64,000 bases of DNA from positions 1-64,000 of the forward strand of contig JAYWVB010000069.1 of NCBI GenBank assembly GCA_039881045.1, written 5' to 3'. Shown in pieces: positions 57,972-64,000 of this stretch. Below the pieces are notes generated by a model. The model made no database searches. It was given only the letters and a program-made list of their open reading frames with translations, and was not told the origin of the DNA. Every line of letters starts with the position of its first letter. Positions within the stretch are counted from its first letter, which is position 1. The DNA is from Chaetomium olivaceum. Its lineage: Eukaryota > Ascomycota > Sordariomycetes > Sordariales > Chaetomiaceae. The position numbers were made by a program, and so were the translations under genes.

Positions 57972-58229
57972 AATTATTATGATATATTATCAACATATAA
58001 ACATCCAAATATTTAGTAATTAAATTTAGAGTTTTTTATTTGCTAAAAGTCTGGAAAAAAGGGTAGTAGTCTTATTTTTTTTTATACTTTGGAATAACAA
58101 TATTAATAGATAGTATGTATTATACAGTAATAAGTTTAACAATTTACGAAGGCCGACAAAGTTCAACTAGCTTATGAGTGGCTAGACTTCGTTATAGCTA
58201 TAGAGGTGCAACTCCTCTGGCTTCGACCA

Positions 58230-58302
58230 GAATTAGTAACTCAATTGGTAGAGGACTTCCCTGTCACGGAAGTAGGTGCCGGTTCGATGCCGGTCTAGTT
58301 CG
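58230..58302 (+). tRNA. trnD: tRNA-Asp (GUC)
   Basis: Acceptor GAATTAG/CTAGTTC; anticodon stem CTTCC/GGAAG around CTGTCAC; T arm GCCGG/CCGGT. Confidence 0.95.
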
Positions 58303-58308
58303 CCTTAA

Positions 58309-58387
58309 GGAAAAGTCGCCATAGGTAAGGTAAGATATTTGCTAAATATTGTGTTTACACCTGGGTGTTCGAGTCACCTCTTTTCCG
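58309..58387 (+). tRNA. trnS: tRNA-Ser (GCU)
   Basis: Acceptor GGAAAAG/CTTTTCC; loop TTGCTAA; variable arm present. Six bases after trnD. Confidence 0.93.
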
Positions 58388-58423
58388 TCTTGTAGAATAA
58401 AAAAAGTGAGGATATTATAATAA

Positions 58424-58492
58424 AGAGTATAGTTTAATGGTAAAACAGAAAGCTTCAACCTTTAAATTCTTAGTTCAATTCTAAGTACTCTT
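58424..58492 (+). tRNA. trnW: tRNA-Trp (UCA)
   Basis: Acceptor AGAGTAT/GTACTCT; anticodon stem AAAG/CTTT around CTTCAAC. The UCA anticodon agrees with UGA coding for Trp. Confidence 0.95.
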
Positions 58493-58703
58493 GATAGGTT
58501 TAGCTAAGCTAGTTTAATTAAGCCGAAATAAGCGGGGTAGTTGTTTATAACAAATTAATGTAATGTGGCGATGCTTGCTACGGATGGATCCACCGCAGCA
58601 GGGAGAGTACTAATAATAGTTATATAATATAATTATGTATGTATTAAAGCCCTTTTTATTTCTAATTTCACCTTTACGTAAGAGGTATCTAATAATAATT
58701 ATT

Positions 58704-59378
58704 ATGAATAGCGAGAAATATTTATTTTTATTAAATGAAATCTATACAAATGGTTATACTGATTACATATTAGATATTATTTCAGGTTTAGCCGTTATTT
58801 CTGGTATATCTGTAATTATAAGTAAAAATCCTATAGTGTCAGTCTTGCATTTAATAGCTTTATTTGCTTATGTTTCTTTTTATTTAATTATAATAGGTTT
58901 AAATTTTATAGGTTTATCTTATTTAATAGTATATATAGGTGCTGTATCGATATTATTTTTATTTATTCTGATGTTAATAAATATTAGAACAAGTGAACTT
59001 CAAAGTAATACTAGTAATAGTATCCCTTTAACAATACTTATTGGAATAGTTATTAGTTATTTTTTATTTCAAATGTTGCCTTATGGTATTTTAATATCAA
59101 GTCATTTAAATGACAGCAATTTAAATGAAAATCTATATACTATACAAATAGCGGGGGGGCAAGATAATAATATTAATGGTCTTAATGCTGATAAAAATGA
59201 TTTATTCTTTATAACATCTAAAATATGAGATGGTAATTTAGCAGAAAGTAATCATATTACGGCTATAGGTAATGTAATGTACACGAATTACAACATATGA
59301 TTAATAATAGCTAGTTTTATACTTTTATTAGCAATGGTAGGAGCTATTGTTATAACTATTAAGCCTAGAAAAAATTAA
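58704..59378 (+). CDS. nad6: NADH dehydrogenase subunit 6
   Basis: Complex I membrane subunit, 224 aa from the MNSEKYLFLL start, which matches the fungal family start. An in-frame ATG at 58635 would add 23 residues (MYVLKPFLFL). Blocks: ISKNPIVSVLHLIALF, YLIVYIGAVSILFLF, and the C-terminal WLIIASFILLLAMVGAIVITIK. The G7 run at 59152-59158 codes Gly-Gly; the left arm has one base less there and is frameshifted. Confidence 0.94.
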
Positions 59379-59446
59379 TAATTCAATTCAAGCCAGAGTT
59401 AGCGAGACTAGTAAGTAACTATATACTCTTAAATTAATAAAATTAA

Positions 59447-59518
59447 AAGAAATTAGCTCAATGGTAGAGCAACCGTTTTACACACGGAAGGTTAGGTGTT
59501 CGAGTCACCTATTTCTTA
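59447..59518 (+). tRNA. trnV: tRNA-Val (UAC)
   Basis: Acceptor AAGAAAT/ATTTCTT; anticodon stem CCGT/ACGG around TTTACAC; T loop TTCGAGT. Confidence 0.94.
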
Positions 59519-59586
59519 TCCTTCGAGCTAGGTCCGGTACCCTGAGATTGGGTATGGACTGAAGGGCTAATATGTAATAAGTGAAA

Positions 59587-59634
59587 GATTATTAAACTTA
59601 ACTGGTAAAGTGCATTTTTGATAAGAATGATATT
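59587..59634 (+). pseudogene. trnI: Truncated tRNA-Ile copy
   Basis: Repeats the D and anticodon arms of trnI, including TGCATTTTTGATAAGAATGA, with one base missing in the D loop. It stops before the T arm. Confidence 0.78.
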
Positions 59635-59635
59635 C

Positions 59636-59717
59636 AATAAAAAATACCCCTCTAATTTATTAGGCCGCTGGACGTTGGGCCGCCGGGTACTTATCCTGGA
59701 GGGATTGGGGATTTTTA
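59636..59717. repeat. GC-rich palindromic cluster
   Basis: Flanks AAAATACCCC and GGGGATTTTT pair. The centre (GGCCGCTGGACG, GGGCCGCCGGG) is strongly GC-rich. It lies directly next to the truncated trnI. Confidence 0.65.
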
Positions 59718-59770
59718 AATATATTAAAAAAAAAATAAGAAATATTTTCTTAAAAAAAATAAGAAATATA

Positions 59771-59933
59771 TAAGTTATAGTTTAATCGTAAAACATCTTG
59801 TCTACAGGTAGTTCTCATATGAAAGGAGACGAGCTACGCTTGGTTCCTATGTTATCAAATGGACTGGAAATTTTATAATTAATCTTTAGTTTTAGGTAAA
59901 GGGAATATTTAAGTTCAAATCCTAATAACTTAA
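59771..59933 (+). other. Interrupted tRNA-like element
   Basis: 7-bp acceptor TAAGTTA/TAACTTA; D arm GTTT/AAAC in the normal spacing; T loop TTCAAAT with an imperfect stem next to the acceptor. In place of a 17-nt anticodon arm are about 107 nt, beginning TCTTGTCTACAGG. The 5' half resembles a tRNA-Cys with the anticodon bases missing. It may be a tRNA with an intron-like insertion or a tRNA relic. Confidence 0.5.
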
Positions 59934-59994
59934 CATGAAAAGAATAGAAATAATAATGATATATATAAGTTTTACTCTTTATCTAATAAAAGAG

Positions 59995-60190
59995 CTATTG
60001 CGTGGCAACCCTGGTCTGCATTTCAGAAAAGCTAAAGTGGGTGGTGTAAATACCAGGTACGATCGGGGCTCTTGTTAAAAAGGGTAGCGGGGGTTTGGCA
60101 GGTATAGTCAGAACAGGACTTTCATTCGGTAGAGTACCCTTAATCGCAAATACATTAACACGAATACGCAGGCATTTATCTAACATGAGT
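59995..60190. other. GC-richer island of unknown origin
   Basis: About 47% GC against roughly 30% around it. One frame is open on the plus strand (LVKKGSGGLAGIVRTGLSFG), running into the decayed GIY-YIG ORF; the antisense frame is also open. No family recognised. Confidence 0.5.
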
Positions 60191-61129
60191 CAAGTGAACC
60201 TTCAAGTATTGTCGTTAATATTTTCTCCTGATTTTAAACCTGTTAAATTATATGATAATGTGTTAGATGCGAAGCACAAAAAAAGATATAATAAAAGAAT
60301 TTAAAGATAAAACCATTATCTATATGTTTTTTAATAAAATGACGGAGGAAATATACATAGGTAGCGGATTATAAGGTGGTCGACGAATAAGTAGTTATTT
60401 CAGTCCATCTGTTCTCAAAAGTACAACACTAGTCAAATTTATAATAGTTTAATTAAGTATGGTCACAGTAATTTTAGCTTAATTATTCTAGAGGTTTGTG
60501 ATTTATCACTCTTAACCTATTTAGAGGCGAAAAAGAAAGCTTACTTAGATAGAGAGAGTTATTATATTTCGTGTGCCCTAGGTAATTACGGAGAAAAGGC
60601 AATGAATATCTTAAGTACTGCAGGATCTAGCTTAGGTTATACACATACTGCAGAAAGTAAATTAAAAATGAGTGAATTAAAAGCAGGAGAACTGAACAGT
60701 ATGTTTAATAAAAAACAGTTAGAGGAAACAAAAAAGGCCATTAGCTATGAAAACACGGGGAGGTCACCAACAAACCGAGGAAACTAAAGTAAAAATTAGT
60801 GAAGCTCATAAAAAGTTCTATCTCAAGAAATAAAGGATAAAATTAGTTTAACTTCAAAAAATATAACTGTATCTGAAGAAACTAAGGCTAAATTAAGTTT
60901 AGCAATGCTTAATAAAATCCCCGGGTTAGAAACACGAGAAAAAATGAGGAAAAGTCATAGCAAGGCTACAATGGTGACAAATATTACTAATAATCAAATG
61001 ACAATGTATTCTTCTATAAAGGAGGCTGCATTGGAATTAAATACAACTAGTACAAAAATCAGGAGACACATCGAAAAAAAGACAGTTATGTTTGATTTAT
61101 ATCTTATAACTGTTTATTCAAACAATTAA
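60050..61129 (+). pseudogene. Decayed GIY-YIG endonuclease with NUMOD3-type repeats
   Basis: Pieces in order: SPDFKPVKLYDNVLDAKHKK, IIYMFFNKMTEEIYIGSG (GIY-YIG core, 60310-60370), a stop, FSPSVLKST, YGHSNFSLIILEVCDL (60465-60505), AYLDRESYYIS, SLGYTHTAESKLKMSELKAG, and a NUMOD1-like end (SIKEAALELNTTSTKIRRHI, to 61129). Several stops and frameshifts are shared by both arms. It lies among tRNA genes, with no exon around it. Confidence 0.75.
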
Positions 61130-61130
61130 T

Positions 61131-61193
61131 ATAAATATCACGGGATCATTCCTCGTTCCTTCGGAGGCAAAGTGGGGTGGACGTGATATTTAT
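61131..61193. repeat. GC-rich hairpin element before trnI
   Basis: ATAAATATCACG and CGTGATATTTAT form a 12-bp stem around a GC-rich loop containing TTCCTTCGGAGG. Confidence 0.75.
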
Positions 61194-61195
61194 CA

Positions 61196-61268
61196 GATTC
61201 CTTAACTTAACTGGTTAAAGTGCATTTTTGATAAGAATGATACCAGCGTTCGAGTCGCTGAGGAATTA
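61196..61268 (+). tRNA. trnI: tRNA-Ile (GAU)
   Basis: Acceptor GATTCCT/AGGAATT (one G-T pair); anticodon stem CATTT/GAATG around TTGATAA; T arm CAGCG/CGCTG. Confidence 0.95.
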
Positions 61269-61347
61269 TGGGTGTTAAATGCTTAATAGTGATATAGCGA
61301 TGCTTAACCAATATCCTGGTTGTACGCTAATTACAATTTAGAATTAA

Positions 61348-61433
61348 AGAGAATTGACCGAGTGGTTTAAGGTGATTAGTTTGAATTTAATTATGGGTTA
61401 TTCTCATCATAGGTTCGAATCCTATATTCTCTG
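61348..61433 (+). tRNA. trnS: tRNA-Ser (UGA)
   Basis: Acceptor AGAGAAT/ATTCTCT, discriminator G; D stem ACC/GGT; anticodon stem ATTAG/TTAAT around TTTGAAT; variable arm present. Confidence 0.95.
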
Positions 61434-61604
61434 CATATTATTTATAGTAATATTAATGAAATTAAAGTATATTATTGTTAATAATAGTATTATATAATGA
61501 GGTATTTACTGTATATAGATACATGTTTCAATTCTTAGTCTATGTTATGTTTATTCTGAATATACAGTTTGAAAAGGATAATAATAGACAAATGTTTTGT
61601 TTCA

Positions 61605-61675
61605 ATGATTATAGTTTAACGGTAAAACTCCCGTCTTCCAAACGGATTTTGTGAGTTCGAATCTCACTAATCGTA
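61605..61675 (+). tRNA. trnG: tRNA-Gly (UCC), second copy
   Basis: Identical to 57901-57971 except for T in place of C at acceptor position 2 (a G-T pair remains). The duplication includes about 25 nt upstream (AATAGACAAATGTTTTG) and AAATTATTATG downstream. Confidence 0.93.
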
Positions 61676-61940
61676 AATTATTATGGTAATATGGTTACTA
61701 GTATTGAAAGGTTTTTTATAAATATTAAGATAGTTGTGGCATGGTGATCTGATTTATAATTAGTTAATTACAGGATATAAATTTAGAGAGGAGAAAATAG
61801 TCTTAAATCTTTTTTCTTTTAAATTCAAGTAGTTTTCGACTCTTTATGTATTTACAGTAAAAAGTGAATATAAAAGTGAAATACATAAATCAAACCAAAC
61901 CTGACAACAAATAGTTTTCTCTATTATATAATATGTGCAT

Positions 61941-62024
61941 AGAGAGTTGGCTGAGTGGTTTAAAGCGGTTAGCTAGAGTCTAATTAATAATTTTTATTCA
62001 TGCGTTCGAATCGCATACTTTCTG
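61941..62024 (+). tRNA. trnS: tRNA-Ser-like with anticodon AGA
   Basis: Acceptor AGAGAGT/ACTTTCT, discriminator G; D stem GCT/AGC; anticodon stem GTTAG/CTAAT around CTAGAGT, so the anticodon reads AGA; variable arm AATAA/TTATT; T arm ATGCG/CGCAT. All arms pair. It resembles trnS(UGA), from which it may derive. Confidence 0.82.
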
Positions 62025-62455
62025 TAAATAATAGTCCAAAATAAGAATTTATTATAGAAAAAATCTATATTTAATATATAATATAATTAGTATTAGCTTT
62101 CAGGGTTTATTTTATATATTTAATTTAGTAATGTGGATGATTAATATTTAAATTATTTTAATCTAATAAGTATTTTAAATAAGCCTTTATGGAATAGTTA
62201 GTAGATCAAATTCTTTTTTTTTTATTTTAATAGGAAGAGACAGGAAGAAACAATATAATTAGTTTATATTACTATATATTACACTAATAATATTCTTTGT
62301 ATTTAAGTAAATGTAATATAATACGGTACTATAGGATACGCTTTAAGAAAAGGGAATAAAATATAGAAGTGTATCCTTATATATTATTTTAATATAATGA
62401 TTGTTATTATCATAACAATTCCAAAATCAAAGTATTATATAGTATATATACTATA
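62025..62455. other. AT-rich spacer, no gene seen
   Basis: Between trnS(AGA) and trnP. TA-rich with short homopolymers and weak hairpins. No frame or RNA motif supported. Confidence 0.6.
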
Positions 62456-62529
62456 CGGGTTAGAGTCAGATTGGTTACGACGTTCCATTTGGGGTGGAAT
62501 TTTTCTGTGTTCGAGTCACAGTAACCCGA
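62456..62529 (+). tRNA. trnP: tRNA-Pro (UGG)
   Basis: Acceptor CGGGTTA/TAACCCG; anticodon stem TTCCA/TGGAA around TTTGGGG; T arm CTGTG/CACAG. Directly upstream of rnl, the usual position. Confidence 0.95.
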
Positions 62530-63250
62530 CAAATTCTTTTTTAGAATTGTCTAAAAATAAATAGAAATATAAATGATATAAAGATATAAGTATATATATT
62601 ATTGATATACGAGTATACAAAGAGACTATTATGGAAATTGCTGCTATGTATTAAAGAGATGTTTTTAGATTATGTTTGTTTTTTTTAACTACCAAAACAT
62701 ATGAACTCTTAGAGAAATTATTTAATAAACGAAGTGAACTGAAATATCTTATTAACTTCAGGAAAAAAAATCAAACGAGATTCTATGATTAGTGTGAACT
62801 AAAATAGAGTAGCCTATTTAAATAAGTAAAATGGCTTTAAAGCTGTTTGAATTTTATGGGGAACCTTCCTCAAAGGCTATAATATAATACATAAGCGACA
62901 GAGTAAAGTACCGTGAGGGAACCGTTTTTGAAATAGTAGTTTTATAAGCAGCTCATGCTTTAATAAAAGGCTAGAGCGTACCTTTTGCATAATGGGTCAC
63001 CAAGTTAACATTAGATGCGAGCGATAAAAATTTAGGTATTTATATATACAGTCTAATATAGTTTTATCTACATCTGAGTGTATATTTACTTAATGTATAT
63101 GATACATAATACATGGTGAATTTTAATATAAATATATATAATATATATATGCGTAGTTAAACCGATCATTAAAATAATGAAAAGTGTCTAAAGTTAGACC
63201 CGAAGCCTGGTGATCTTACTATAGTCAGGGCTATAAAGGTCCGAACGGGT

Positions 63251-64000
63251 AGAATAACAAAATTGAGCCTTTGTTAATAGCCCATGCGAAAGTGAACCTT
63301 TCGCAATAAATCGTCAAATTGACGGGAAATCCTTAAAGCAATATTAACCAACCAGACGTGGTAACACAGTTTGGGGCGCAGGTAATGACTCGCGGTACGG
63401 TAAAATAAATATTGATCGATGAAAATAAAATCAATAGGTAATCCGCAGCCAAGTTCCCATAAACATAAGTTTTATGGGAAAAGGTTCATCGACTATAAGG
63501 TGATTGGTGTTATATAAATAATGCTTAAGATATAGTCAAGCCTCAATGGAAACATTGCAGGATAATATAATTATATGTGTGATGGCCAGAATAGACGCAT
63601 TCGTTTCGTTTCGATCTTCGTAAAGTATTGCATACTTCATTACTTTAATTAATCTTTTAATTATAAATAGACGAGTAATTATGATGAGTAAATACCCGTA
63701 GCAGCTACAAGCAAGGTACACCGTAGAAAGGTACTCGGGCCACCGGAAGGCTAGCACCCTACCCCGGTGATAGGATTGAAAAGATAACCTCTGAAGTATT
63801 AATACAAAAAAAATTTAATATTAAATAAAGCTACTAAAAAATTCTTTCTACAAATCTTAAACCTTAAAGGGGTTTTATCTTATCGCTTTTATTCATCAGA
63901 TAGTGTTAATAATATGGTTAAACCAAATATCGTATATATTAACTCAGATACTGAAAAATTAAGTATATTCGCAGACAATAGAGGTAAAGTAGGTGTATAT
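63251..64000 (+). mobile_element. Group I intron in rnl (partial)
   Basis: A P1-like pairing joins exon GGGT to intron GCCC with a terminal U-G pair. Core: GTCAAATTGACGGGAAA, ATCCGCAGCC, GTTCATCGACTATAAGG, AAGATATAGTC (63310-63540). It is closely similar in layout to nad1 intron 1. The ORF follows the core. Confidence 0.87.
63803..64000 (+). CDS. GIY-YIG-type intron ORF in rnl, N-terminal fragment
   Basis: Open frame from 63803 to the window end, with an in-frame ATG at 63914. It ends DNRGKVGVY, which matches the typical start of the GIY motif in intron endonucleases (KxGIYxW). The catalytic domain lies outside the window, so the call rests on this short motif and the position in a group I intron. 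Confidence 0.6.

Larger units (their letters stand above)
31968..63935. repeat. Right arm of the inverted repeat
   Basis: Reverse complement of 1-31949 with scattered indels. The window extends about 65 nt beyond the mirror of position 1. All genes here are on the plus strand. Confidence 0.98.
62560..64000 (+). rRNA. rnl: Large subunit rRNA, 5' part (partial)
   Basis: Exon 62560-63250. Matches 23S domains I-II: GAACTGAAATATCTT, AATCAAACGAGATTC, AGTACCGTGAGGGAA (about 62906), GCGTACCTTTTGCATAATGG (about 62977), AGACCCGAAGCCTGGTGATC, GGTCCGAACGGGT. An intron follows; later exons lie outside the window. The 5' end is approximate. Confidence 0.93.

Noticed and set aside
58140..58229. Possible extra tRNA between trnG and trnD
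   Set aside because: Only a 5-bp outer stem (CGAAG/CTTCG) with no convincing anticodon or T arm; more likely a GC-rich hairpin region.

Overview
The window is fungal mitochondrial DNA, probably from a filamentous ascomycete (Pezizomycotina). The evidence is AT-rich sequence, UGA read as tryptophan (in-frame TGA at conserved Trp sites of cox3, nad1 and atp6, plus a tRNA-Trp with anticodon UCA), many group I introns with LAGLIDADG or GIY-YIG endonuclease ORFs, and the gene order nad1-nad4-atp8-atp6-rns-trnY-trnN-cox3-trnK,G,D,S,W-nad6-trnV,I,S,P-rnl. The K,G,D,S,W block before nad6 recalls Leotiomycetes or Dothideomycetes; that placement is from memory and is only suggestive.

The dominant feature is structural. 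The window is one giant palindrome: positions 1-31949 reappear as the reverse complement at 31968-63935, around a short hairpin at about 31950-31967. Every gene is therefore present twice, on the minus strand in the left half and on the plus strand in the right half, transcribed away from the centre. The arms differ by scattered small indels, mostly in homopolymers and short repeats. Some break a gene in the left arm only (nad6, cox3 intron-2 ORF, nad1 intron-2 ORF) and some in the right arm only (atp6 intron ORF, orf302). This could be a real head-to-head dimer or hairpin-ended molecule, or a fold-back long-read assembly artefact; sequence alone cannot decide.

Right-arm layout (left arm is the mirror): nad1 in five exons, including a 24-nt exon, with four group I introns and a 3.4 kb first intron full of GIY-YIG and NUMOD1-like remains (32152-40992); nad4 with one LAGLIDADG intron (41605-44548); atp8 (45029-45196); atp6 with one LAGLIDADG intron (45467-47608); an unrecognised membrane-anchored ORF, orf302 (47672-48588, intact only in the left arm); rns (49235-50770); trnY; a broken LAGLIDADG ORF with an 8-nt minisatellite; trnN; cox3 in three exons with two LAGLIDADG introns (52868-56526); an unrecognised, very acidic ORF of 328 codons (56544-57530); trnK, trnG, trnD, trnS(GCU), trnW; nad6; trnV, an interrupted tRNA-like element, a decayed GIY-YIG ORF, trnI, trnS(UGA), a second trnG, trnS with anticodon AGA, trnP; and the 5' part of rnl with a group I intron whose GIY-YIG ORF runs off the window.

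The genes encode subunits of complex I (nad1, nad4, nad6), complex IV (cox3) and ATP synthase (atp6, atp8) plus part of the translation apparatus. The accessory content is selfish: introns and their endonucleases, dispersed short palindromes (TACGAAG-core, poly-A-core and GC-rich clusters) that interrupt intron ORFs, and tRNA duplications. cox1, cox2, cob, nad2, nad3, nad4L, nad5, atp9 and rps3 are not seen here.
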